Shown here in pieces: positions 42,165 to 57,559 of a stretch of 64,000 bases of DNA. The notes beneath the pieces were generated by a model. That model was given only the letters and a program-made list of their open reading frames with translations. It did not search any database and was not told where the DNA came from. Source of the DNA: Zea mays (Eukaryota > Streptophyta > Magnoliopsida > Poales > Poaceae). Numbering within the stretch: position 1 is the stretch's first letter; every line of letters begins with the position of its first letter. The stretch covers positions 1,364,001-1,428,000 of the forward strand of contig NC_050102.1 in the NCBI RefSeq assembly GCF_902167145.1. Reading direction: 5' to 3'. A program made the translations under genes and the position numbers.

Positions 42165-42569
42165 GAGCATCTTCAATAATACCTCAAACTAGTGTCTTAA
42201 ATTGAAATATAGGGCTCTACACAGAAAAAACTACTTCAAAACGTCTCATAAATTTTGTCAAAAACATATAAAACATCCTCACAAGTGTCTCAAATATACT
42301 ACATCCTAGTAGGTTGCCTAATAATATAGAATCAGAGTTTTACTGTTGGAGCAGAATATTTTATTGGTGTCCTAAACCATATAAATTATACTCATTTTTA
42401 AATTATAGGGCATTTTTATAGGAAATATTCTTAAAGATTCTCTTAGGACTCAAGAGACCGAGTCCTATAACCGTTTGATGTAAAATAGGATCTTTGTTAA
42501 AACATGTTTTTGTGTTAAAGTCATATATTTTAAAAATAGGACCCTTTAGGTCTGCTGTTGGAGATGCTG
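42165..42569. mobile_element. MITE with GAGCATCTTCAA ends and TA target site
   Basis: Left end GAGCATCTTCAATA and right end TGTTGGAGATGCTG are imperfect inverted repeats, flanked on both sides by TA (42163-42164 and 42570-42571). The type is frequent in grasses, and a second left-end-like string (AGAGCATCTCCAATA) is at 41932. It ends about 150 bp upstream of the DCAF4-like start codon. Confidence 0.6.
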
Positions 42570-42719
42570 TAAAGGAGTTAAATCCTGTGGCCCATCCTGC
42601 TAAGATGAAAATTGAAAAGGCCCATGATCCTGGGCTCTCTCGTCTTTCCTCGACGAGATTCCCAAACCGCTCCGCCGCCGCCGCTCGTCAGCCTCCGTTC
42701 CAACCGCCGCGCCGGCGAC

Positions 42720-45700
42720 ATGCCGCCCAAAGGTCCGCGTTCTACTCTTATCTCTATGCTTTGTACGGAGGAAGACCCCTCCCTGCGCTCCACTGACGTA
42801 GAGAGTCGACGATTGCCTGCAGAGCTGCCGGGGTTCTACTACGACCCAGAGAAGAATCGCTACTTCCCCATCAGGGGCCCCATCCCGGGCGCTGCCGCCC
42901 GCCGCGGCACGCCAGCGCCACCTCCGGCCGTGGACACAACGGGATGCAGCAGGAAAAGGGCTAGGCGGCCGGAGCTGCTCAACGCCAGGGAGATGTACGG
43001 CGGCGGAGTCATGTTCTCCAATAAAGCCGCCAGGTCCACGTTCAAGCAGCAGTGCCACTACGCGCAGGCGTCTCAGCCCATGGTGATCGCCCGGGCTACT
43101 TACTCCTTGCTTTCTTGTGCGTTACTGTATTGTAATACTCTATTTTTTTCATCATCGTGCGGCTTGGCAGGTCTGGAAGTACCAAGCCACCACCTCTGTG
43201 GCTGATAAGGCGCTCGAACAATTGGACGCCATGGTTCAGACACCGCAAGGGTTGAAAGAGTCCAGGCTGCTAGTCTCCGGCAGCATGAACGGTTCGATTC
43301 GGTAAGAGTCTTCGTTGGTATCTGTTTCTATTTACTATCTATCTACTATTTGGATTCATTTGTTTTTTTTTGTTCAAGTTATGTAGAGTCATGGCATTAT
43401 GAGACTGAAATTGTAGTATGCAGGCCTTGTTGAGACTATCTTGGTATCACCATGTCACACTTGCTGTATTGTCTGCTGGCACAGTCGCACAGATTGTCTT
43501 TTGTCTTAACTGTTGGTTGTTCTAAGAGAAAGTGTGCATTTATCTATACTTCAATTCTCACAATCCGTCGATATGTTTTATCTCTCAATGTTCTTACTTC
43601 TGTGTAAGAGCATGGGTTCATGGCCTTACTAATGTCAAATGTCACGGTGCATTTTCCTATAATCTCTTAATAGGTTATACGGATTAGGGACTGCTCTGAG
43701 TAACTTTGAGAATGAGGCAGAGTTTTTGCCCCAACCTGCTTGTACTCTTGTGGGAAAGCACAAGCCAGGACCACTCCCCAGCATTTGGTCACCTGGAACA
43801 GGCTTCATAGCTTTCTCATCCAGTATATCATGCATAAAGAAGCTCGGACGTCATGTCCCTGATGCATCGAACACCAATTCATCAGTTCAGCGAGCATTGT
43901 ATCCTGAACTCGTTACTTATTGTACTCTCTATTTATTTGGACATTTGGTGTTGCCATAGTTGCACATGTTTGCATTATGTTTTCTTTATTATTAACTGGA
44001 AATATGTTGTGAGCTTGTGTCCCTTGACGTTGTAAAACATGGTGGCTACTCTTGGATCTGGAGAATCTCGTGCCTCTTTATATATTATGGATCTTTCTGA
44101 AGCTGTTGACTTGGCAATCGGACCATGGACTACCTACAGAGTTCATTCACTTGATCGAACAATGTGGACAGCTGATTGTAGTTCTGATGGCACACATGCA
44201 GCTTTCGGTGAGTTCGTTGAGTCAGAGCTTAAATATTGGAGATAATTAAAGTTTCCCTTGCACTTAGGTACACTATTTTTGCAACTTGTTTCTGATTGAA
44301 CCTTGTGTTACGTAACTCTATCAAGTTGGATGCATTCACTAAGAATTTCACTACGGAATTAGCATTTCTGAAATTCTTTGATAATTTAAACGTGACAGTT
44401 GAATATTGAACCCATATAGCAAGACCTGCTTGTTTTGGTACTTGTATACATATGTGATTTTTTTCACAATAACTCAGTTTTGGTTATTGTGATGGCCGTT
44501 TTGCAATTTAAAGGTTAGTCATTGCTATAGTTGGAGGAATTAATTTAATTGTCATAGCAAGCTGTACTCATTCTTACAGTTTTGGCAGTTTGCAGCCTGC
44601 TTATGTTACAGACACATATAGTATCCTTTCGCTTGGGATTCACTTGTTCATCTTATTTCTAGGTTCGGACCTTGGTGCTGGTCTGATCGATTTGGAAACA
44701 AGGGGATCATCATGGTTATGTCGTTCTAAAAGCGACATTCTTTCCCTGAAATTTGTGCACTCGGTAACAATCTTAATCTACCTAAACTTCTTCCCACTTT
44801 GTAGTTTTAACTGGTTGAGATATCATTTTATGGTTTGTTGTCAAATGACAGTTATTGAAAATTTTGCTTGCCTCAACCTTTTGCCCCCACTTTCCAGTTA
44901 AGCTTAAATTTGGTGCATGTGCATCTAATGCATGACTACATGATTCTCAAAGTTTTGAAAGGAAAGCAATATGCTACCGATGTGACCTTTCCTATTGCAG
45001 CATATGTCATAATCTGCAGACCTACGTAATATGGATTTTATTCTTTCTTGTTGACCCTGTATCCATGTTATGATTACTTCGGAATTTACTGTGACACACT
45101 ATTCCTGTCTCTGCTATGCCCACTGGATTTTCTCACTCCTATAAGGGAAAAGTTGTGCTATGTGGTCTACGGAATGGGAGTATAGCCCCTGTTGATGTAC
45201 GGCAAAAACAGCATAATCAGCCTACTGGAGTAGCTTCATCTAGCAATGCTAGGAGGACAGTTCCCATGCTGCCCACAAGACATGGTGGGAAGCAAAGAAA
45301 CCAGGTATGTAATACTAGTAAACAGCATCCATTATTACCATACATGTTTGCCCCAAAATTCCTAAAATAAAAGGATTGTCAGAGGTCAGATTGGTAATGC
45401 AGGTGGCGCAAGTTCTTTTTAGAGCACCATGTTCACATGATGTTCTAAATGGCTAAAAGGATTGAAAAAAATTAGAAAATTTAATTTCAATTCTGTTATG
45501 TGTTTATTGTGGCCGCTGTGAGTCACCATCTCTTTAACAGGTCAAGTTAGGTTATTCTAGTTGACAGCTAGAATAAAAAGTATGATGGGAAATATATTTA
45601 TTTTGAATGCATATTTTGCTAGTGTACCTCGTAAAAAAGGTGATGCTATTGTTTTTTCTTGGAACTTGTCATGCAGGCTAGCAAGGATAAATTTTCAAGA

Positions 45701-47276
45701 GTTATTTCTATGTCGTCAGCAGTTTGTAGGTAACAATAATGTTCTTTCCTTGGTGCTAATTGTATTTTTGGACAATGTTTATGTTCCCTAGTACTGAAAG
45801 TGACATTGTTGCACAGCTTGGTTTCACTCTCATCAGATGAGAACTACTTCTTAGGAAGCTCCATGGATGGATCTGTAAGTTATACTTAGACCATTTTTTA
45901 GTGTTATGAGCAAGATTTTTTTCTCAAACATCTTATCATTATATTTAGAATACAAAAAAATGGGCAAGAGCCCTTACAAATCTGCACAGACTCAACACCG
46001 ACCCACACACATACAACAATAACACCTTTACCCAAGGTGACGACGACCTGACCTAGAAAACTCTAATCAACAGCGGCAAGGAAGATTGAAATGCCTCTAG
46101 CCCGGGTTAAACTCCAATGATAAATCATCACTAGCGAGCAAAATAGCTCTAGCTAGATTAGGTGGCAAACCCTCAAACACACACTTTGCTCAGGATCTGC
46201 TAGGATTGATGGATTTCAAAACTAGAATTGTTTGCTGACACCACACGTCGACGTGGTAACAATATTTTCAATTAGAGTTGTGTTTAGTCTTTTCCCACTT
46301 ATCTGTTGTAATCATGTAATGTGCCAGATTCGAAAGTTGACACTTGAATGTCATGCATAAATTTAATTTCACAGGTTTTTATTTCATCTTTATTACAATG
46401 GCAGACACATACTGAACTAAAATGTCATGGATCGAATCGAATAACAAATTCGGCATGGATATATCAATTATTTAGAGGGCAAACAACAACCAATTGCTGT
46501 GAACCAGTTATTAGTTATCTTATCTGAAGTCATTGTCTACAAAGTCCGCATGTACTTTTGCACCTCTTTATGATTAAGAATTTGAAGTCGACATGCAAGA
46601 GCAAAGACCTTTTATTTTGTTGTACAGATCAAACTCTTCGATCTTCGCCTCATTCAGAAGGGAGGTATACAGTCGTACGAGGGGCATGTGAACTCACACA
46701 CACTTTTACCACTTGCTGTTGATCCATCTGAGACCTTACTTATGTCAGGTTTGTTCATTTTAGCTGTGTATTTGGCTATATGCAAATAAATAAATGTTCT
46801 TTTCTTTTGCCATTTAGCGCTAGGGGATGCTCTTTGAAGTGGTTATTGACCAGTAAAAACTTACACAATAGTTTGTTTGTGTTCTTACTTGATAGCCTAA
46901 ATGCCGCACCAAGGAGTATAGATTATCGTTGAATTACATATTGTATAGGTTGAGTTTTGATTTACAGAATCGTCTGTGTGCTAGTTGGTTCATATATGTG
47001 AAGTTAGCAAGATTAATTCAAGGGAGGGCATGAAATCCTCATTTCAGAAAACATGTTCATTCGTTGACAGGTGGGGAGGACTGCACTGTTCGCATATGGA
47101 GCATCAAAACAGGCGAGCTAATCTTTGCGCGGAGCATGGGAGACAGTCCCTTCACGTCATCTTGTTGGCCCGAAAGCAGCCATGGCTTGTGCAGTCCTTG
47201 GCTGTTTGATGTAAACCACAGCTGGGGAGCTTGGTTGGGGTCACGTGCTGGGTTGTTCTATATGCATGGTACTTGA
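42720..47276 (+). CDS. WD40 protein of DCAF4/WDR21 type (CUL4-DDB1 substrate receptor-like)
   Basis: Ten exons: 42720-43082, 43171-43301, 43674-43898, 44041-44207, 44663-44763, 45146-45304, 45677-45729, 45817-45874, 46628-46748 and 47071-47276. They join in phase to 527 aa. The N-terminus has ELPGFYYDPEKNRYFPI, as in DCAF4. WD-type blades follow: LLVSGSMNGSIRLYGLG, GKVVLCGLRNGSIAPVD, YFLGSSMDGSIKLFDLR (a possible DDB1-binding FDLR box) and GGEDCTVRIWS. DCAF4 proteins are thought to present substrates to the CUL4-DDB1 ubiquitin ligase. The third intron (43899-44040) lacks an AG end and looks U12-type. Exon 1 may hide a 90-nt in-frame intron (42733-42822), which would give MPPKELPGF and 497 aa. 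Confidence 0.85.
43899..44040 (+). other. Probable U12-type intron with GT-AT ends
   Basis: The donor GTATCCTG matches the U12 consensus RTATCCTT at seven of eight places. TCCCTTGAC at 44021-44028 region matches the branch-site consensus TTCCTTRAC at eight of nine, with the branch A 13 nt before the proposed 3' end. No AG gives the correct frame: an in-frame TAA precedes (44033) and the first later AG is out of phase. Only ending at ..AACAT (44040) joins TT|G into ALVATLGSGE and keeps the whole 527-codon frame open. Confidence 0.6.
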
Positions 47277-47705
47277 GTTATTCTGCACTACTACTTACGT
47301 TACTAAATTGGAGCCTTGGAGTCTAGAGCAAAAAAAAGGTGGCTGTATTCTCAAGAAACATGAGACCACTGAGCTCTGGAGTGAATGAAGGACGTCGTCT
47401 TTGGAAGTTACACATCACCTAGAGCTAGGGTGTCCAGTCCTTGGTAGGAATTAGACATGTTTCTCTTAGTGGTGGATACTGTCTAGCTAGGAAGAGAGTC
47501 TTGAGGGATTGATGGACGCATGCATCTTCAATTCCTGTGTATTGTATTACTACAGGTACAATCTGTAATGTTACACACTGATGATGAATTGATGATGGCT
47601 GATGAGCAAACATACCAGGCAGCTCTGTCGAAGCCTGTTGCTGATGGTTCAACATTTCAGCAACAGCACATGGCAAAAAAGAAAAGAAAAACTCTTTCTG
47701 GATTC
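47277..47705. other. Intergenic space between convergent DCAF4-like and MATE genes
   Basis: It holds both 3' UTRs. A plus-strand frame (47520-47750) is open here but its second half is the antisense of the last MATE exon. Confidence 0.5.
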
Positions 47706-49560
47706 CTAGCAGACAAAATCGTTGTCCTTGTTGAACATGGTCAGGTCTAACTCCTCCCAGTTGGTTCGCAGGGTGATGAAAAAGAGGACGCAGTTCTGGC
47801 AGAGGAGGCCGCATATCTGCCCCATCCACAGCCCCTGGACGACACAGACATGCATTGTTAATTTGGTACATTAACATTCATTAATTATTTGGTACATGAA
47901 CATTCGTTCAGAATAGAACACATACTGTACCTTGGTTTGGAAGCCGAGCGTGAATCCGAAGAGGATGGCGAGCGGCAAGCCGATGACATAGAAGGCCACC
48001 AGGTTGGTCCACGCCGCCAGGTGCTGCCACCCACAGCCCCTGGCGACGCCGCAGAGCACCCCCTGCGTGGAGTCCAGCACGACGGAGCCGATGAGCAGCG
48101 GTGTCATGGAGGCGAAGGCGCTGACCACGACCTCGCTGGTGGTGAAGAGGCGCACCCAGAGGTCATGGCCGAGGCCCAGGAGCAGCAGGAACGCCACCCC
48201 CAGCATCAGGGACAGCGTCAGCGACACGGTGAGCGCCTTCTTGGCGTTGGCGATGTTCCGGGCTCCCAGCTCGTTGGATACCCTTGTGCTGATGACAGCG
48301 GCGAAGCCATAGGTGATCATGTATGATATGGCTTCGGTGTTTTGGCTGCAACCGAACATGTAGAAATTACCATTTTATATATTGTTTGTCGAATTGAATG
48401 ATAATAGTAGCTAGAGTAAGTTAAATTAATTACCACATGGCAATGATGGAAGTGCTGAGCTGAGAGTCAGGCATCAGCCCTGCAAACAGCACAAGGATCT
48501 CGAACGACCAGTACTCGAAGCTGCAAGCCATGCCATGCCATTTTTTTTATATATATCGTCATCATCATCGTCATAAAAAACACGAATTTGAGGACATGAG
48601 TATGGGACTAACCAGACCATGACCGCTGACGGAATGGCGAGCTTCATTCCGGGCAGGACGTGCCGGAACGCCTCGGTCGTGAACCCCGGCCACGTCTCCC
48701 TGAACCTGGCGGACAGCATGACGTACGCCGCGAGCATGAGGAAAGACAGCCAGAGCGAGGCGGACGTGGCCACGGCGGCGCCGGCGAAGCCCATGCCGAG
48801 CACGTTGACGAGCGCGTGCGCGACGCCGACGTGCGCCGCCAGCGGGAGCAGCGAGAAGGCGACGAGCGGCGCCACCACGGACTGCGCCTGCAGGAAGCGG
48901 AGCGCGCACTGGATGAAGCCGTAGGCGAACAGCGCCGGGACGGAGTGGCGGAGGAAGTCCGCGGCCAGGCGCGACGTCTCCGGGTCCTGGCGGAGGAAGA
49001 CCAGCAGCGGCTCCGAGTAGATCCAGAGGAGGGAGACGACGGCGGAGGCCAGCGCGGAGGTGAGCAGCGACGCCTGCAGGTGCACGCCCATCGTCCGGTA
49101 CGCCTTGGCCCCGTACCCTTGCCCGCACAGCGTCTCCAGCGAACCGCTCAGCCCGGTCTGTGGATGCCCCCCATCGTCAGATCAGATGGAGGCTGTTCGT
49201 TGGATCCATCCGATCCGATCTAGACGTACGTACCATGAGCGCGATGCCGGTGACGGTGCCCCAGGAGTTGCCGAGCGTGGCGGCGGCGAGCTGCAGGTCG
49301 CCGAGGCGGCCGGCGAACATGACGGAGACGAGCGGGATGGCGTAGTAGGCCATGCTGGTGGCCACCATGGGCGCCGCGAAGGCCAGCTGCCCCTTCACCT
49401 CCGCCCATGGCCACGCCGACGCCGACGACGCCGCCGGCAGCAGCCCCGTGTCCCCTGCAGCAGTTTTCCCCTGATCACCATGGATGACGGTGAGTCTGAG
49501 GTGATCATCATCACCGTTGTTGGCCGGTACCAGCAACGGAACATTTGCCTCCTCACCCAT
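47706..49560 (-). CDS. MATE family transporter (DETOXIFICATION type), 5 exons
   Basis: Reverse-strand exons 49560-49234, 49157-48613, 48520-48434, 48345-47931 and 47834-47706 join in phase to 500 aa, the usual length. Introns are GT-AG. The protein shows two MatE halves and about twelve hydrophobic helices: start of half one at QLAFAAPMVATSMAYYAIPL with VSVMFAGRLGDLQLAAATLG, then LSGSLETLCGQGYGAKAYRT; half two with CFEYWSFEILVLFAGLM, TEAISYMITYGFAAVISTRV and SNELGARN. The family exports organic cations, flavonoids or other small metabolites by H+ or Na+ antiport; the substrate cannot be told. A truncated LINE lies 150-650 bp upstream of the start. Confidence 0.92.
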
Positions 49561-49690
49561 TGTTGCTTCAATTTGCTATATCATGTGTTGTGTGTGTGTG
49601 TGCTCCGTCTCTACTGGATCTGCACGCCAACTAACTCAAGCGCACTGCCACTATATATAGCCATAGGAATCCCTTCCCTATACGCCGGCT

Positions 49691-50228
49691 ATAGGCTATA
49701 CATATATTTTTTTTTTAGAAAGCCAGGAGAACTGCGCATCATTTTAATTATAGAAGAAAAAGGTCCAAAATGGACCAAGGTACAAAGCCCTAAGCAGGCT
49801 CACTCAAAACCAAAAAACACACACACCACTCCCTAGACCCTGTGAAGGTTACGCGCAAGCACTAATCCAAAGCTCTGAAGATGCTTGGCACCAGCCGTAA
49901 TCCAACACCCAATCTCATCAAGAAAGACGCATCTGATAGAGCTTAGCGAAGGGGTCTCCCCATCAAAGACAGCCTTGTTGCGGTGGATCCATAAACACCA
50001 GGCCCCTAAAATGATGATGCTGTTCATGCCCTTTCTCTTGCTTTTATGTATCTTCTTACTTGTTTTTCGCCACCAATCAGCAAAGGAGATCTCATCTCTA
50101 GAGGGAGAGAGATTACCAACATTCAATCCAAATAGAATGGAATGCCAGAACTGTCTTGCAAAGACACATGAACACAAAATATGTTGTATGGTTTCCTGCT
50201 CTTGATCACAGAATAGGCTATACATATA
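49691..50228 (-). mobile_element. 5'-truncated LINE insertion with 16-bp target-site duplication
   Basis: ATAGGCTATACATATA occurs at 49691-49706 and 50213-50228. Between them (49707-50212), on the reverse strand, is a truncated open frame (stop near 49833) with the zinc-binding region found at the end of plant LINE reverse transcriptases (C-x6-ETIQHILCSC, then WHSILFGL and ILGAWCLWIHRNKAVFDG), a short 3' tail and ten A. This is a classic target-primed insertion, dead on arrival. Confidence 0.9.
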
Positions 50229-51343
50229 AGTACACTACCTTTTATTTTTAGTAATACAACATCAATGAGTGGTCAAAATACCAATACAGTTAATTCACTA
50301 TGGTGGAATGGGTCTCCATTACATTGTGTGATATTACTACGTATTACTACCTCTGTTCTTATGTTCTTAAATATATTTATGTTCTTAAATATATGACGCC
50401 GTTGATTTTTTTAAAACTTTGATCACTTTGTCTTATCCAACAAAAATTGTAAAGTATTATTTATTTTGTTATAATTTGTTTTATCATTTAAGGTAGTTTG
50501 AGCGTGACTTAAAACTTTAGATTTTCAAATAAATATTTCGAATAAGACGAGTGGTTAAAATTTTTTAAAAAGTCAACGACGTCATATATTTAAAAACGAA
50601 TGGAGTACTATATACATGGAATGATATGCATAATATATACGTGTGTATTAATTGTTTGACTAAACGACGACACTTGCTTAGTTGGGAGGAGCTAGTTTAG
50701 GAGTCACTTGTTGCATTATGACATGTATGTATGTATGCACGACGAGCTAGTTAGCAGCCATAGATTCAATTCAACGATGCTAGCTATTTTCTTCTCTTCT
50801 CACTCTTGAGAGTGAGTGAGCTCATCACTTCCTCATGACTAATCACTTGCTCAACGATGCTGTTTTTGTTTTCTCTCCTCACCTACAGACTGATGACTAA
50901 GACTCATTCCTGTCAAATATTTTGACTAGATACACATAGGTGCTGCTACAGGAGTCAGGAGTCAGGACCTTGGACAAGTCAGAAAATTTCACCTAGCTAA
51001 AAAAAAAATTCACGAGTCGGACTGATCAGTACTTTTTCTGCAATATATTGTAGGTAGACTGATTATGAACTATTCAACTCTCCAATAATCTCCAGAACGA
51101 GAGGCGACATTCTTATCGCGCGCGGTCAAGGAGGGCTAGCTATTTCCACCTCTCCCCACCACCAGCAAGTACAAAACAATTCACAATTATATACTGGTAT
51201 GGCAGTATAATCAAATGGCGGACTTTTTATTCAATAAACAATAATCCCCGCACAACCTGCTTTTCAAGGGAGTTACAATAACTAATAAGCTTCCAATCAA
51301 TAATCTCTTCTTCAGATCTGTAATCTCTTGTTTCTCTTCCTGC
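50229..51343. other. Intergenic DNA between MATE and AlaAT genes
   Basis: It contains one MITE (50344-50610) and otherwise AT-rich DNA and the AlaAT 3' UTR. No gene is seen. Confidence 0.5.
50344..50610. mobile_element. Stowaway/mariner-like MITE
   Basis: TTACTACCTCTGTTCTTATG at the left and AAACGAATGGAGTACTA at the right are imperfect inverted ends. Inner strings ATATGACGCCGTTGA and TCAACGACGTCATATAT also pair. Size and ends fit the common grass Tc1/mariner MITEs. Confidence 0.65.
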
Positions 51344-55778
<4,435 letters not shown>

Positions 55779-56539
55779 CTTGCGTCGCGGCCGCGTTACT
55801 CCGCCGTCGCCGCCGCCGCCGTTCCGGGGGAGTTGTGAGTGGACTGTGGCCTGTGGGTGGATGAGGACGAAAAGCAGGAAGCAGGGGGGCAGGCGAGGAT
55901 TTGTACTCTACCGCTGCTGTGCTGACTGCTGGCTGGAGGCAGAAAGGTTTGGAATAAATAATGTGAACTTGTCGCGTTGCGACCGTGGAGAATTTTGGGT
56001 GGGAGAGGATAAGAGGAGACGCGGATCAACGGCCACTGGTTTGGGATATCGCCGCGCCTGCGGTGGAGAAGCCCCCGGCGGCCGGCGACGAGACGACGAC
56101 GACCCGTGCCAGATCATGCAGCTTTTGCAATTCATTCAGCACTGAACCTGAACTGCCCGCCCCATCAGCGTGCACTGGCACTGACGAGAACGAAGCTTGT
56201 TCTATACTCAGCTCAGCTTGCATTGCATGCATTCCATTGTGCCACATGGTATGGTATCCTACCACTCCTCCAGCCTTTTGTCTGGATCTGGAGGGCCTTT
56301 TTATCCCCTGCACGGCTGCACTGCACTGCACCATTTTTGTTGTAGACCAGACACAAACAGGAACAGGAAGGATCCTACAACACTTGAGTGACTTGGCTTG
56401 GATTTCATGCTGTCCCCAACTGTACATTAATAGGCAACACATGAACTACCCTGACTGACCCAGACCCCATTAAGTTTACAATCCGACATTCACAAGAGGT
56501 GAAAATGCGATTGCTTCGTGTCGCCTGTTCTTCCTTCCT
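55779..56539. other. AlaAT promoter region and C2 gene 3' UTR
   Basis: The first part is the probable AlaAT leader and promoter; TTATTTAT on the reverse strand near 55953 is a weak TATA candidate. No additional gene is seen. Confidence 0.45.
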
Positions 56540-57231
56540 TCACCTGCTGGCTGCAGCAGGAGGGATGCTGACCCACTGCAGCTGCAGCTGAATCTCCCCG
56601 CTCTCCACGTTCCTGAGGCGGAGGATCATGTCCTGCGCGAACTTGCCGTTCCTCCAGCACACGTGGCTCTCGTCGGCGAGGCAGTTCGTGGCGCTCGGCC
56701 GCACCGACAGGATGATGGCGCCGTTCCTCAGGCTCGCCTCCGGGCTCGCGTTCGCCGCCTCCACCAGCGGCGCCACGTCGATCTCCGCGTCCCCCATCGG
56801 GTCGTCCCTGCTGAACGTGTCCTTGTCGAACACCTCCTGTAAGACGACGTAGTAATGCAATGCGTCACAAGACAGTTAGTCTTTAGATAGAATGCATTGG
56901 CAATGGCAACTGACAGACTCACCAGCTTCAGAGCTAGGCTGGGATCTGTGACGGTCAGAGTTAGCTCCTCGTGCCAGATGGGGTTCACAGATCTCTTCTT
57001 CACGCTCGTCTTAAGTTTCTGCGTGCATGCAGAACCATGACACAACACTTAATTTCTGCATTCAAACGCTAATGAAATTGGCAGCAGTGCCAAAAACAAA
57101 AAAAAAATAAAAAATACAACCTTCTTGCCAAGTCGTAGGACGACATACGGATCGCTGCCTCTTGCGTCGCGGTAGGCAAGGTTGATGCCCCTCACCACCC
57201 GGACTTTCAAGAGGCCTACCAATCCGTCCAT
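56540..57231 (-). CDS. Small C2-domain protein of CAR (C2-domain ABA-related) type, 3 exons
   Basis: Reverse-strand exons 57231-57121, 57018-56923 and 56836-56540 join in phase to 167 aa. The protein is nearly all one C2 domain: MDGLVGLLKVRVVRGINLAY, SDPYVVLRLGKKKLKTSV, NPIWHEELTLTV, then VFDKDTFSRDDPMGDAEID with the calcium-binding aspartates. An insert typical of the CAR/small GAP-like group and a plant-specific end (NVESGEIQLQLQWV) follow. CAR proteins bind anionic phospholipid in a calcium-dependent way and recruit ABA receptors to the plasma membrane. A 3' splice-site-like CTTACAG just upstream of the ATG suggests an intron in the 5' UTR. Confidence 0.88.
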
Positions 57232-57559
57232 GATCCACTCAAATGTTCCTGTAAGCTTCAGATTACAAATAAAGACGGAGCGTGGGACGAAGAAGGCGCC
57301 TAATTCGATCGAAAGAATTAGGCGACTTCTTTCGTCCCTCACTGACTGGAGCTTCTGCTTCCATCGGCCTAATAAATAGGGATCCCTGCTTGCCATTCAT
57401 TTGGTGGTCTGCATTAATCGCCGCTGCTTTGCAATTGCAACCAGCCAGCGCAAAAAAAAAAAAAGCCTCCGGTTTTACTAATTTTAGGACGGATGGCAAT
57501 GTCTTTTTCTTTGTTTTTTGGTTGGTTCTGCAAACTTTGTGCACAAGAGCTAGCAGCAT

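Noticed and set aside
45935..46240. Possible transposon in the intron before exon 9 of the DCAF4-like gene
   Set aside because: The sequence differs in composition from its surroundings, but no terminal repeats, TSD or coding could be shown.
47520..47750. Plus-strand coding-like frame after the DCAF4-like gene
   Set aside because: Its second half is exactly antisense to the last MATE exon, and its first half has no recognised relatives.
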